A DNA stretch of 64,000 nt from JAFNAG01 sp050011535 (GCA_050011535.1 JBEKIX010000002.1:32867-96866), one strand, 5' to 3'. Counted from the first letter of the stretch, positions 33,427-42,220 are shown. A program made the numbers and translations. Notes: a model not told the origin generated them from the letters alone.

Positions 33427-34386
33427 ATGTATGCGCAGGAGGGAATTCAACCGGAAGGTGTAACCGTCGAAGAGTTTGCTCTTGCCCCTCAGGTTGGGCT
33501 CGACTTCGAAATCCTGTCCGGCATTGCGGGATATGCGAAAAGGATTCGTATCTCTCGCATCCAAAAGCTCGGCATGGCGCTTGCCGGTTTTACCGACTAT
33601 ATCCATTCGGATCGTGTGCAATTGCTCGGCGGTAGTGAGATGAATTACCTGAACATTCTCGACGCTGCCGCCCGACGTGACTCTATTCACCGCCTTCAAC
33701 GCGTCGAGATTTCCTGCATAGTGATCACCAAGGGTCTGGATGCACCTCCTGAATTGACCGAAATGGCGCGGGCTAGAGACTTTGCATTGTTAAAGACGCC
33801 GGCGCTCAGTTCAACATCAATCGAAAAAATCACTGACTACCTGGAAATGCGCCTGGCATCACGCACCACTCTCCATGGAGTGTTCATGGAGGTTTTCGGG
33901 CTCGGCATCCTGATTCTTGGAGCATCAGGAATTGGTAAGAGCGAGTGCGCTCTCGAGCTGATTGTTAAGGGACACCGGCTGGTCGCCGACGACAGCGTCG
34001 AAATCATCCGGCGTGGAGCCGATCGGCTGGTGGGGGCCGGGGGGCCGGTTCTCAAGTACCATATGGAGCTGCGCGGTCTTGGCATCATAGACATCAAAGA
34101 GCTGTTCGGCATTTCCGCAACCGGGAACCCGCACGCCCTTGAATTGGTGGTCCGACTCGAACGTTGGAAACCGGATGGCGTGTATGACCGTCTCGGGATC
34201 GATTGTTCTACGATTGAAATTCTGGGTGTGCCGGTGCCGCTTATAGAGATGCCGGTCGCGCCCGGGAGGAACGTATCCACGCTGGTGGAGGTCGCGGCTC
34301 GCGCCCAATTGCTCCGCAGGCGCGGTTTTCAACTATCCAGCGAACTCAAGGATGAGCGTGATCCGGTCGGCGACGGCGCGCCGTAG
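33427..34386 (+). CDS. hprK: HPr kinase/phosphorylase
   Basis: A 319-residue HprK that phosphorylates HPr at the regulatory Ser and removes it again. The N-terminal domain (about 1-130) is followed by the kinase: LHGVFMEVFGLGILILGASG, P-loop GASGIGKSECALELI, catalytic LVADDSVEI, and the signature ELRGLGIIDIKELFG. Its substrate is encoded four genes downstream (HPr with intact Ser). In Gram-negatives HprK usually links PTS state to gene regulation rather than sugar uptake. No strong ribosome site precedes the ATG. Confidence 0.95.
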   Translation: MYAQEGIQPEGVTVEEFALAPQVGLDFEILSGIAGYAKRIRISRIQKLGMALAGFTDYIHSDRVQLLGGSEMNYLNILDAAARRDSIHRLQRVEISCIVITKGLDAPPELTEMARARDFALLKTPALSSTSIEKITDYLEMRLASRTTLHGVFMEVFGLGILILGASGIGKSECALELIVKGHRLVADDSVEIIRRGADRLVGAGGPVLKYHMELRGLGIIDIKELFGISATGNPHALELVVRLERWKPDGVYDRLGIDCSTIEILGVPVPLIEMPVAPGRNVSTLVEVAARAQLLRRRGFQLSSELKDERDPVGDGAP

Positions 34387-34418
34387 CCCCGGTCGTACTC
34401 GAGGGGTTTGGACGAGAC

Positions 34419-35312
34419 ATGAGCCTTCAGGAACTGGTGGTAGTTACGGGAATGAGCGGTTCCGGAAAAGGGACCGTTCTAAAATCATTCGAGGATCTAG
34501 GTTTCTTCTGCATTGACAATCTTCCGGTCACTCTGATCCATAAGTTCATTGAGGGGATTCATGTAAGCGGCGGCGTTGTGGAACGCGCGGCGCTCGTGAT
34601 CGATATCCGGGCAGGAGAAAGACTTCGCGATCTCGAGAAAATAATACTCAGTTTGCGGGAGTTCGAGTTCCGCGTTTTTGTTCTCTATCTCGAAGCCCGC
34701 GATGAGGTGCTCGTGCGGCGATTCAGCGAGACACGGCGGCCTCACCCGCTCACGACTGACAAGCCTGTTCGCGATGCCATCCGGCTCGAACGCAAACGCC
34801 TGCGTGCGGTACGGGAATGCGCTGATGTCATCATCGACACCTCGGAATACTCCATTCACGAAGTCAAGGCACTGGTCATGAGCCGCTTTCGGGAGCATCC
34901 CCGGGTGGAGAAACTCATCATCTATCTGGTGAGTTTTGGATATAAGCACGGAGTGCCGTTGGAGAGCGACCTTCTCTTTGATGTGCGCTTCCTGCCGAAT
35001 CCGTTCTTCGTTTCGGGGTTGCGTATGCTGAGCGGCCGGCACCCGCAAGTGGCAAAGTACATGCGTTCCTTTCCCGAGACCAAGGAGTTCATCAAGCGTG
35101 TGTGCAGTTTCCTGGGTTTTCTGATTCCGCTGTATATAAAAGAAGGAAAGGCGTATCTCACTGTAGGTGTTGGATGTACGGGAGGACGGCACCGGTCTGT
35201 GTATATCGTGGAAGAGCTGGCCAAGCTGATCAAGTTCCGGAAGGTGACCATCAAGGTCAGGCATCGGGATGAAGCACAGGCACGGCTGGCGCAATCGCAT
35301 TCTCGATCCTGA
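34419..35312 (+). CDS. rapZ: RapZ/YvcJ-family nucleotide-binding RNase adapter
   Basis: A 297-residue P-loop protein. Walker A GMSGSGKGTV at about 10-19, FCIDNLPVTLIHKF, the RRPHPLT motif, and the C-terminal domain with YLTVGVGCTGGRHRSVYIVE are all present. In E. coli RapZ presents the sRNA GlmZ to RNase E and controls amino-sugar (GlcN6P) synthesis for the envelope; in Bacillus YvcJ hydrolyses nucleotides. Co-location with PTS genes is widespread. RNA binding in this species is inferred only. A basic KVTIKVRHRDEAQARLAQ tail is present. Confidence 0.92.
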   Translation: MSLQELVVVTGMSGSGKGTVLKSFEDLGFFCIDNLPVTLIHKFIEGIHVSGGVVERAALVIDIRAGERLRDLEKIILSLREFEFRVFVLYLEARDEVLVRRFSETRRPHPLTTDKPVRDAIRLERKRLRAVRECADVIIDTSEYSIHEVKALVMSRFREHPRVEKLIIYLVSFGYKHGVPLESDLLFDVRFLPNPFFVSGLRMLSGRHPQVAKYMRSFPETKEFIKRVCSFLGFLIPLYIKEGKAYLTVGVGCTGGRHRSVYIVEELAKLIKFRKVTIKVRHRDEAQARLAQSHSRS

Positions 35313-35321
35313 GGGAACCTA

Positions 35322-35720
35322 ATGATCGGCGCACTATTGGTAAGCCACGGTCACCTCGCGCAGGAGTTATTGGCTGCTGCTGAGATGATCGTTGGAGAGA
35401 TTTCGCATATTCAGGCGGTTTCGATCGGCTGGCACGATGACGTCAACGATGCGCGCAGTGAAATTGAGAAGCGCATCGCGGATGTGGACGGCGGCGCAGG
35501 AGTGCTCATTCTCACGGACATGTTCGGGGGTACGCCGTCCAATATCGCCTTTTCGTTTCACGAACCCGGAAAACTGGATGTTGTGACGGGCGCAAACCTG
35601 CCGATGATCATCAAAATCGCCAGCCAGAAGGAGGGGGAAACTTTAGAGTCACTGGCGCGCTCGGTTTGCGAGCAGGGGCGCTCAAGCATCGCCATGGCAA
35701 GCGATTTTTTGAAGACATGA
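35322..35720 (+). CDS. PTS EIIA component, mannose family
   Basis: A 132-residue stand-alone EIIA(Man)-fold protein. The phosphorylatable His9 lies in LLVSHGHLAQELLAAAEMIVG; TDMFGGTPSNIAFSF and VVTGANLPMIIKI are the family's other conserved blocks. It would take phosphate from HPr-His15. No EIIB, EIIC or EIID is present, so it is probably regulatory, as proposed for similar orphan EIIA proteins next to HprK. AGGGA lies six bases before the ATG; its stop overlaps the HPr start. Confidence 0.92.
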   Translation: MIGALLVSHGHLAQELLAAAEMIVGEISHIQAVSIGWHDDVNDARSEIEKRIADVDGGAGVLILTDMFGGTPSNIAFSFHEPGKLDVVTGANLPMIIKIASQKEGETLESLARSVCEQGRSSIAMASDFLKT

Positions 35721-35992
35721 TTCAGCTTTCAATCGTTGTGGAAAACAGGCTGGGTTTGCACGCTCGTGCCGCCGCGAAACTGGTCCAATTGGCGTCGCGT
35801 TACGGCAGCGACATCTACCTAGCCCGCGAAGGATATCAGCAGGCGATTAACGCCAAGAGCATCCTGGGGGTTTTGATGTTGGCCGCTTCCAAGGGTACGC
35901 ATCTCGTAGTCTCCATCAGTGGGCCCGATGAGGTCGATGCGGGTGAAGCCGTCGGCGGGCTGTTTGCCGCCAAATTTGGAGAGGAAAGTTGA
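35717..35992 (+). CDS. ptsH: Phosphocarrier protein HPr
   Basis: A 91-residue HPr. His15 lies in NRLGLHARAAAKLVQLA and is phosphorylated by Enzyme I; Ser48 in INAKSILGVLMLAASKG matches the regulatory Ser46 modified by HprK. Both sites are intact, so the protein can integrate PEP and ATP/phosphate signals. The ATG overlaps the EIIA stop (ATGA). Translation continues into Enzyme I by another overlap. Confidence 0.95.
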   Translation: MIQLSIVVENRLGLHARAAAKLVQLASRYGSDIYLAREGYQQAINAKSILGVLMLAASKGTHLVVSISGPDEVDAGEAVGGLFAAKFGEES

Positions 35993-37830
35993 ACGGCACC
36001 ACGGCTGAAATGGTATTCCACGGCAACGGCATCTCACACGGTGTCGCGCTGGGGAGCGCGCTGAAACTCGACAGCTACAACAGGGTCATCCTGAAGACGC
36101 TGCTCGACGACAATCTTGTGGAAGACGAAGTCAGCCGCTTTCAACTGGCGATCCGCACCTCAAAAGAGCAGCTGGAGGGTCTGAAACAACAATTAGCGGA
36201 AAAAGTCGGCGCCGAGCACGGCTTCATCCTGGATGTGCACATCTTGATGCTGGAAGACGACAGCCTCATGGATCATATCATTGCCATTATCCGGGGCCAG
36301 CATGCCAATGCCGAATGGGCCGTCCGCCAGGCCACAGACCGAATCATGGAGGCGTATAAATCGCTGGACGATGAGTACTTCCGAGAGCGTGTGAGTGACA
36401 TAGAAAACGTGGTCGAGCGCATCCTATTGAATTTGAGGGGTGATCATCCGGTCCCATGGGCGCCCTTGCCGCAAGACTTGATTGTGGTTGCCCACGATTT
36501 CAATCCGTCTGCGTTTGCAACCATGGACCTGCAAAAGGTGCGCGCACTGGCGCTTGAATCCGGAGGGCGCACGTCGCATACCGCGATCATCGCACGTAGC
36601 CTGCGACTGCCGGCGGTCATGGAGATCAAGGGGTTTCTTCCCTTGGTGGCCACCGGCGATACGCTATTGGTGAACGGGGACGAAGGCGAACTCGTCTTGA
36701 ATCCATCCGAAGAGCGCCTCAAAAGGTTGGGTCCGCGGCTCGAACAATCCAAGCTGGGAGTGCCGGAACTTGCCGCATCGCAGGACAGCGCTGCGGTAAC
36801 CGAAGATGGTGTTCACATTTCGCTACAGGCAAACACCGAAATGCCTCATGAGGTAATGGCTGCGAAGAGATGTGGGGCTGAAGGGATAGGTCTTTTCAGG
36901 TCAGAGTTTCTCTTCTTTGCGCATCCGCAGGGTTTTCCGAGCATGGGAGAGCAGCTGGAGACGTATCAGATGCTGGCCCGCGAGATGTTTCCCTATCCTG
37001 TGGCGATACGGACGCTGGATGCAGGAGGCGACAAGACCTGGGCTCGCACAGCTCCCTCGCTGGAACCCAATCCGAGCATGGGCTTGCGCGGGATTCGCCT
37101 CAGCCTGCGCACTAAGCAACATTTTTCAGCACAAATCGAGGCAATCCTGCGCGCGAGCGCTTCTGGAAAGCTCGAAATCGTACTTCCCATGGTTTCCACC
37201 GTCGAGGAACTCTGGGAGGCCAAGAAACTTATCGAGGAAGTACGATTAAGCATCCGTCTGGAAGGAGGCCAGGTACCTGCTCCTGTGCCAGTCGGAGCGA
37301 TGATTGAAGTTCCGGCTGCGGTTCTGACGCTGGACCGTCTGGCCCGCGAGGTCGATTTCCTCTGCGTGGGGACCAATGACCTGATCCAGTATCTCCTTGC
37401 GGTGGATCGTGATAACCCCCATGTAGCCCACCTGTTTCAACCGCTGCATCCCTCGATCCTGCAATGTCTGCGGAGGATCGCGGAAACCGCAACGAATTTG
37501 AAGAAGCCGGTGCGGATATGCGGCGAAATGTCCTGCAACCCGTTTTTTGCGGTTCTCTTTCTTGGAATGGGCTATGACCAGCTGAGCATGAATCCCAGGT
37601 TCATACCCGAAACCAGGCAAGTCGTTCGCAGCGTCACCGTGCGCGCAGCGCGCAAGATCGTCGATGAAGCCGTGACATTTACCACGGCTGCCGAAATCGC
37701 GGAGTTCCTTATTGCGGAGGTTTCTCGCCTGGTGAAGCTGGACCTCAGTTCTTTCGAAAAGGAGCTAAGATCAAGTGGTGCAATCTCTGGCGACACACCG
37801 ACCCCGGGTTCATCGGCTCTCGCAGAATGA
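35989..37830 (+). CDS. ptsI: PTS Enzyme I (PEP-protein phosphotransferase)
   Basis: A 613-residue Enzyme I that passes phosphate from PEP to HPr. Active His is in ALESGGRTSHTAIIARSLRL (about 190). The PEP-binding TIM barrel (about 260-545) shows GIGLFRSEFLFF, RTLDAGGDKTW, NPSMGLRGIRLSL, FLCVGTNDLIQYLLAVDR and the catalytic Cys region RICGEMSCNPFFAVLFLGMG. The TTG at 35989 overlapping the HPr stop, with GAGGAAAG before it, is taken as start; ATG 36010 is the alternative. There is no GAF domain, so it is the sugar-type rather than the PtsP form. Confidence 0.95.
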   Translation: MNGTTAEMVFHGNGISHGVALGSALKLDSYNRVILKTLLDDNLVEDEVSRFQLAIRTSKEQLEGLKQQLAEKVGAEHGFILDVHILMLEDDSLMDHIIAIIRGQHANAEWAVRQATDRIMEAYKSLDDEYFRERVSDIENVVERILLNLRGDHPVPWAPLPQDLIVVAHDFNPSAFATMDLQKVRALALESGGRTSHTAIIARSLRLPAVMEIKGFLPLVATGDTLLVNGDEGELVLNPSEERLKRLGPRLEQSKLGVPELAASQDSAAVTEDGVHISLQANTEMPHEVMAAKRCGAEGIGLFRSEFLFFAHPQGFPSMGEQLETYQMLAREMFPYPVAIRTLDAGGDKTWARTAPSLEPNPSMGLRGIRLSLRTKQHFSAQIEAILRASASGKLEIVLPMVSTVEELWEAKKLIEEVRLSIRLEGGQVPAPVPVGAMIEVPAAVLTLDRLAREVDFLCVGTNDLIQYLLAVDRDNPHVAHLFQPLHPSILQCLRRIAETATNLKKPVRICGEMSCNPFFAVLFLGMGYDQLSMNPRFIPETRQVVRSVTVRAARKIVDEAVTFTTAAEIAEFLIAEVSRLVKLDLSSFEKELRSSGAISGDTPTPGSSALAE

Positions 37831-37912
37831 ACATCGAGGGAGGAATACCGTCAGGCAAACTGCAGTTGTATGTTCCTTACTCCCGCGCTGGATTCCAATC
37901 GCGCATCATACG

Positions 37913-37942
37913 TTGCCCCGGACGCAGGTGATGTGCGATAAT
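37913..37942 (+). promoter_or_regulatory. Candidate promoter for the FecR-domain gene
   Basis: TTGCCC (37913-37918), 18 bases, GATAAT (37937-37942). A leader of about 140 bases follows before the ATG at 38091. It contains long-range complementarity ATGCCGA/TCGGCAT (near 37954 and 38050) enclosing TGCAG/CTGCA, so it may be structured. Confidence 0.35.
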
Positions 37943-38090
37943 TGAAAGCGTGAAGTCATGCCGAACTAACTCTGCAGTGGCGAGGGACCAAGCAACCGCG
38001 CTGGACAGAATAGTGATACTTTGAGCTGGAGGCTGCATCTAATTGAGTGTCGGCATCAATGCACTGATTAAGAATCGCCAGGAGGCTATC

Positions 38091-39911
38091 ATGTCACGCA
38101 GATTGCTTCTTCTGTTTCTCGCCTTTAGCTTATGCGGTTTCTACGCGCTCGCCGGATCGCTGGATGATTTCCGCATCGCGAGGGTGTCCTACCTTAACGG
38201 ACACGTCAGCTTTCAACACACTGACGAGGTAGACTGGACGGCAGCCAGCATCAATATGCCTTTGCAGCCCGGAGATCGCATCTATACAGGAGATAACGGC
38301 AGAGCGGAGATAGAGTTTGACGACGGTTCGGTCTTGCGCTTGGCCGAGAAGGCGGATGTCGAGATCCTTACGATGAAAGACCAGCTGATCCAGCTCCGTG
38401 TGTCACTGGGATTGTGCTCGTTGATTAATCGCAGCGGTGTCCCCTTCGAGATCGACACCCCAGCGGCGGCTTTTACCACTACCGAAAAGGGCAGTTTCCG
38501 GTTTGACATCGCCGAGAACGGCGATTCGGACGGGATTGTTCGCAAGGGAGAGATGGAGGCCACAAATAACAGTTTTTCCAGGCGCGTTCAAGCAGGCGAG
38601 GTTCTCCATGTAGCGTCCGCGGAGAATTCGTCTGAAATTCTTGCCCGTTACGATCAGAGAGACGCCTGGGATGATTGGAACGACCGCCGCAATGCGGATG
38701 CTACTGCCTCTGCCAGTACCCGATACCTCCCCGACTACGTCTCCATGGGTGTTGCTTCCCTAGATCAGTACGGGAGCTGGCTGACGGTAGATCAATATGG
38801 TTCCGCCTGGGTGCCAATGGTCAACGCGAGCTGGTCCCCGTATTCGAGCGGCCGCTGGATCTACCGGGATTTTTGGGGATGGACTTGGGTGTCGGATGAA
38901 TCCTTTGGCTGGCTGCCCTACCATTATGGCCGGTGGTATTACGCGAACAATATTGGCTGGTGCTGGATTCCGGGGGCGTCTTTTGGATTCCATTTCTGGT
39001 CGCCCGGCCTCGTGCGATTCTATGCGGGCGCCGACTGGGTCTCGTGGTATGCCTTGGGCCCGGGGGATTATTATGATGTCAACAACCTCTTCTTCAATAA
39101 TCAGAACAGGGCCAATCTCTTTTACTTGAACGAATTGCGACTCATGCAGAAACGTGGTCCGAATGATCTTGTAAACCACGGTTCTCCCGGTGCTTTCCGG
39201 AGCGTCCGGACGGATCAGTTCGTCAATGGCAACTTGGGACCGAGAGTCGAGCCTGTCAGAGGGCTGACGGACCCGTCGAGGGCTGGACGCCTGGTAACTG
39301 GCAGCCTCGATGTGCATCCCACGGCTCGAAGTTTTGGCCAGGTTCCGGATCAAACCGCCGTACGGCCGACTGTCAAGCAGAGGGCAGTCGTGGTCCGGAA
39401 TGAACCGGTAAACACGCCCCACAACGAGCGCTTTGTTCACATTACGAACCCGCAATACGCGGCGCCCCGTGCAGTAGGTGCCGCGCCTGTAAATGCAGGC
39501 CAAAGGCAGCCCACGCGGGACATGCGATCCAACCAGAATTCTATCGGTCGAAACACGGAAGTCATGCCAAACCGTAATGCAACGCAGTCGAATCAGACTG
39601 CTCCGTACCGGTCTGGCAGCCAGACAGGAAATAACGCGCAGCAGGCCGCGCCACGGACGCAGCAACCGCCTGCCGGTGCTGCTGGAGCTTCTTCTAGTGG
39701 GACACGCAGAATGGAAGTGACTCCGCCGAGGTCGGCTCCATCGGCACCGCCGTCGATGTCCGCGCCCTCTCGACCGTCGGTTCAGTCGTCCGCGCCACCG
39801 TCAATGTCCGCATCCCCATCAATGGATAGGCCGGCGGCGACTGCGGCGCCACCCGCGAATTCTTCCGCACCGCCGAGCAACGCTCCGGTGAAGAAGGCGC
39901 CGACCTGGTAG
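38091..39911 (+). CDS. Secreted FecR-domain protein with Trp/Tyr-rich repeats
   Basis: A 606-residue exported protein; ATG 38091 has a perfect AGGAGG. Signal peptide about 1-23 (LLLLFLAFSLCGFYALAG). FecR-like domain (about 28-130): VSYLNGHVSFQ, LQPGDRIYTGDNGRAEIEFD, GSVLRLAEKADVEIL, and TPAAAFTTTEKGSFRFDI. Next comes a Trp/Tyr-rich region (about 220-360) with short degenerate repeats such as YGSAWVPMVNASWSPYSSGR and FGWLPYHYGRWYYANNIGW, matching the DUF6600 type. The last about 170 residues are Gln/Pro/Ser/Ala-rich, low complexity. It is not next to an anti-sigma or TonB receptor gene, so it is unlikely to be a classical FecR signal transducer; a structural surface role is more likely. Confidence 0.8.
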   Translation: MSRRLLLLFLAFSLCGFYALAGSLDDFRIARVSYLNGHVSFQHTDEVDWTAASINMPLQPGDRIYTGDNGRAEIEFDDGSVLRLAEKADVEILTMKDQLIQLRVSLGLCSLINRSGVPFEIDTPAAAFTTTEKGSFRFDIAENGDSDGIVRKGEMEATNNSFSRRVQAGEVLHVASAENSSEILARYDQRDAWDDWNDRRNADATASASTRYLPDYVSMGVASLDQYGSWLTVDQYGSAWVPMVNASWSPYSSGRWIYRDFWGWTWVSDESFGWLPYHYGRWYYANNIGWCWIPGASFGFHFWSPGLVRFYAGADWVSWYALGPGDYYDVNNLFFNNQNRANLFYLNELRLMQKRGPNDLVNHGSPGAFRSVRTDQFVNGNLGPRVEPVRGLTDPSRAGRLVTGSLDVHPTARSFGQVPDQTAVRPTVKQRAVVVRNEPVNTPHNERFVHITNPQYAAPRAVGAAPVNAGQRQPTRDMRSNQNSIGRNTEVMPNRNATQSNQTAPYRSGSQTGNNAQQAAPRTQQPPAGAAGASSSGTRRMEVTPPRSAPSAPPSMSAPSRPSVQSSAPPSMSASPSMDRPAATAAPPANSSAPPSNAPVKKAPTW

Positions 39912-39943
39912 GTTGAAAGGCGCTATGGCCTGAGGGTGATCAA

Positions 39944-39974
39944 ACGGGAACCGAGGAACCAAAACGGTTCCCGT
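39944..39974. repeat. 10-bp perfect hairpin after the FecR-domain gene
   Basis: ACGGGAACCG (39944-39953) and CGGTTCCCGT (39965-39974) with an 11-base A-rich loop. No T-tract follows. It may be an mRNA 3' end hairpin of the FecR gene. Confidence 0.5.
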
Positions 39975-40043
39975 ACTGGCTGGGCGCGGAAGAATCTGAG
40001 TTGTGCCACACTTTCGGTGATCTCAAGGGGTTCTTCCCCGGAA

Positions 40044-40078
40044 AAGACCTCGAAGCGACGTAACCTTCGAGGTCTTTG
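40044..40078. terminator. 13-bp perfect hairpin upstream of msbA
   Basis: AAAGACCTCGAAG (40044-40056) pairs perfectly with CTTCGAGGTCTTT (40066-40078) around a 9-base loop. The stem ends in TCTTT only, so it is a weak intrinsic terminator or an attenuator-like leader hairpin, 45 bases before msbA. Confidence 0.5.
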
Positions 40079-40122
40079 CAGTATTGCAGTAGTGTGTCGA
40101 CTCGACGGCCTGGAACTGATCC

Positions 40123-41955
40123 ATGAATGAATTCCGTAAGCTGCTGCCCTTCATCCGACCATATAGCTTTAGTTTGATCATTTCCTTCGTCTTGCTGGTA
40201 GCCTCCGGCCTTCTCGAGGTTGGAACCACAGCTCTTGTGATTCCGTTGTTCGACAAACTCTTTCCAGGGCAAGCAGTCCAGGTGAGCGACGCCTTGCAGC
40301 AAAAGCTCGCGATCTTGAGCCGGACATTATCCGTGTTGCCCGGAGATCTTCTCGTGCAGGTCTCGATTGCGCTCCTTTTGTTCACTTTCCTGAAGGGTCT
40401 GTGCCTCTACGCATCCAATTACAAAATGAGCTATGTGGGGCAGGGGGTAGTCACCGACCTGAGGAATCACCTTTACCGGCATGTGCTGAGCCAGTCGATG
40501 GGCTTTTTTTCACTGAATTCCACAGGGCGTCTGATGTCGCGCATGAACAGCGACGTCGAACAGGTTCAGGAAGCGGTATCCACATCCGTCGCAGACCTCT
40601 TTCGCGAGGCTGTCCTTCTCATATCCCTGGTGGTCTGGGTTTTCTGGCTTGACTGGAAGCTGGCCCTACTGTCGTTGACCATCGCCCCCGTAGCGCTCGT
40701 GCTCACGATGGTGATGGGGAAGAGAATCCGCCAGGCAAGTCTCAGCAGCAGGGAAAACATTGCCTCCCTGAGCGACCTGATTCAGCAGTCCCTAACGGGC
40801 ATGCGAATTCTGAAAGCGTTCGGAATGGAGTCCCATGAACAGAAGCGTTTCGAAAAGGTCGCCCAACGCCTTTTCTCCGCCAATATGAGAGCTGCCCGCA
40901 TTCTGTTCATCAACTCTCCGGCGATGGAAATGGTAGGGGTGACGTGCTTCGTTCCGCTTGTTTTCTATGCATACTATCGGATTTATATAGAGCATACGCT
41001 GCTGGCCAGCCTGTTCGCCGGGGGAATCTTCTCCCTTTTTAAAATGTACGATCCTATCCGTAGACTCAGCCGCCTTCATGTCGGATTCAAGCGCGCGTTT
41101 GCCTCCGCTTCGCGGATCACCGAATTGTTTGAAACGCATGTCGAGATTCATGATCGGCCTGACCCTCTCATTCTCGAAGGCGTGGAGGATTCTGTCGAAT
41201 TCAGGGACGTCTGTTTTGACTACCAAGGAAACGGAGATGAAGCGGTCCTCAGGCACATTAATCTTATTGTACCCCGTAACAAGGTCATCGCCTTGGTAGG
41301 AAGCAGCGGCTCCGGGAAAACGACCCTGGTGAGTCTGATTCCTCGCTTCTATGACGTGACTTCAGGGGCGGTCCTGATTGACCGGGTGGATGTTCGGGAT
41401 TACAGCCAGAGTTCGCTGCGCCGGAACATCGCCATCGTCACGCAGGAGACTTTCCTCTTCAACGACACGATCCGAAACAACATCGCGTACGGAGACATCG
41501 ATTCCTCGGAGGAGAGAATCGTAGCCGCGGCGCGGGCCGCCCTGGCTCACGACTTTATCGAACAAATGCCGAAGAAGTATGAGACGCGAATCGGCGAGCG
41601 CGGCCAGAGGCTCTCCGGCGGCGAAAGGCAGAGGATCTGCATCGCGCGCGCGATTCTAAGAAACGCCCCGATCCTCATCCTCGACGAGGCTACCTCGGCC
41701 CTCGATTCGGAATCCGAGCAGTTGGTGCAGCGGGCATTAGCCAATCTCATGCAGGACCGGACGACATTCGTGATCGCACACCGTCTATCCACGATCCGGA
41801 GCGCGAATGAAATTATCGTCATCGAAAAAGGCAGGATTATGGAGATTGGTACTCATGACACCCTGCTGGAGCGTGGCGGTCTGTACGCCCGGTTTTACAG
41901 GCTGCAGACGGACGACCTCTTCGCAGAAGGAGCGGAGATCGTGCGGAGCTCCTAG
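40123..41955 (+). CDS. msbA: Lipid A/LPS flippase MsbA-type ABC exporter
   Basis: A 610-residue half-transporter with six membrane helices (about 15-310) fused to an ATPase domain. Walker A VGSSGSGKTTLVSLIPRFYD, Q-loop VTQETFLFNDTIRNNIAYG, signature RLSGGERQRICIARAI, Walker B ILILDEATSALDSESE and the switch FVIAHRLSTIRSA are complete. The FFSLNSTGRLMSRMNSDVEQ coupling segment is typical of MsbA. It should flip core-lipid A across the inner membrane as a homodimer. Other type-IV exporters share this layout; the LPS-rich context supports MsbA. Confidence 0.88.
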   Translation: MNEFRKLLPFIRPYSFSLIISFVLLVASGLLEVGTTALVIPLFDKLFPGQAVQVSDALQQKLAILSRTLSVLPGDLLVQVSIALLLFTFLKGLCLYASNYKMSYVGQGVVTDLRNHLYRHVLSQSMGFFSLNSTGRLMSRMNSDVEQVQEAVSTSVADLFREAVLLISLVVWVFWLDWKLALLSLTIAPVALVLTMVMGKRIRQASLSSRENIASLSDLIQQSLTGMRILKAFGMESHEQKRFEKVAQRLFSANMRAARILFINSPAMEMVGVTCFVPLVFYAYYRIYIEHTLLASLFAGGIFSLFKMYDPIRRLSRLHVGFKRAFASASRITELFETHVEIHDRPDPLILEGVEDSVEFRDVCFDYQGNGDEAVLRHINLIVPRNKVIALVGSSGSGKTTLVSLIPRFYDVTSGAVLIDRVDVRDYSQSSLRRNIAIVTQETFLFNDTIRNNIAYGDIDSSEERIVAAARAALAHDFIEQMPKKYETRIGERGQRLSGGERQRICIARAILRNAPILILDEATSALDSESEQLVQRALANLMQDRTTFVIAHRLSTIRSANEIIVIEKGRIMEIGTHDTLLERGGLYARFYRLQTDDLFAEGAEIVRSS

Positions 41956-42091
41956 GCGCGGGCTTGCCTCGAAGATAGCTCTCAGTCCTGCGACTTGCCT
42001 GTGACTTTGGGTGATCCATCCGCGGTTCAGACAAATACAGCCAGGGGATAAGCCCATACGCGCAAAGATGAGCTCGCGATCGAACTTGGCC

Positions 42092-42220
42092 CTGGACCTA
42101 GACCTCGACGTGGACGTGGACTATCGAGCGCGACGTAAACTTTCGCAAGGAGGATACTTGCGAGAATCTGTCAAGCACAAGAACGTCCAAGTCCAGATCG
42201 AAGCCCGAGTCCAGGTCCAC
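42092..42220. repeat. Inverted element with hexamer-repeat arms, between msbA and yicC
   Basis: Left arm (42092-42121): five contiguous hexamers of form [C/G]TNGAC. Right arm (42185-42220): six hexamers, mostly GTCCAN, running as the reverse complement. A smaller perfect stem TCGCAAG/CTTGCGA (42143-42149/42157-42163) lies in the middle. The whole can fold into a long imperfect hairpin. The arms translate as Leu/Val-Asp dipeptide repeats, but no convincing gene is present. The rest of the 439-base gap (41956-42394) shows nothing else recognisable. Confidence 0.65.

Noticed and set aside
37981..37997. SAM-I riboswitch-like words AGGGACC and GCAACC before the FecR gene
   Set aside because: The two words are adjacent without the intervening P3 helix, and no P1/P4 could be built; the downstream gene is not in sulfur metabolism.
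38760..39665. 301-codon minus-strand frame inside the FecR-domain gene
   Set aside because: Composition mirrors the repetitive sense strand; the sense protein has a signal peptide and perfect ribosome site.
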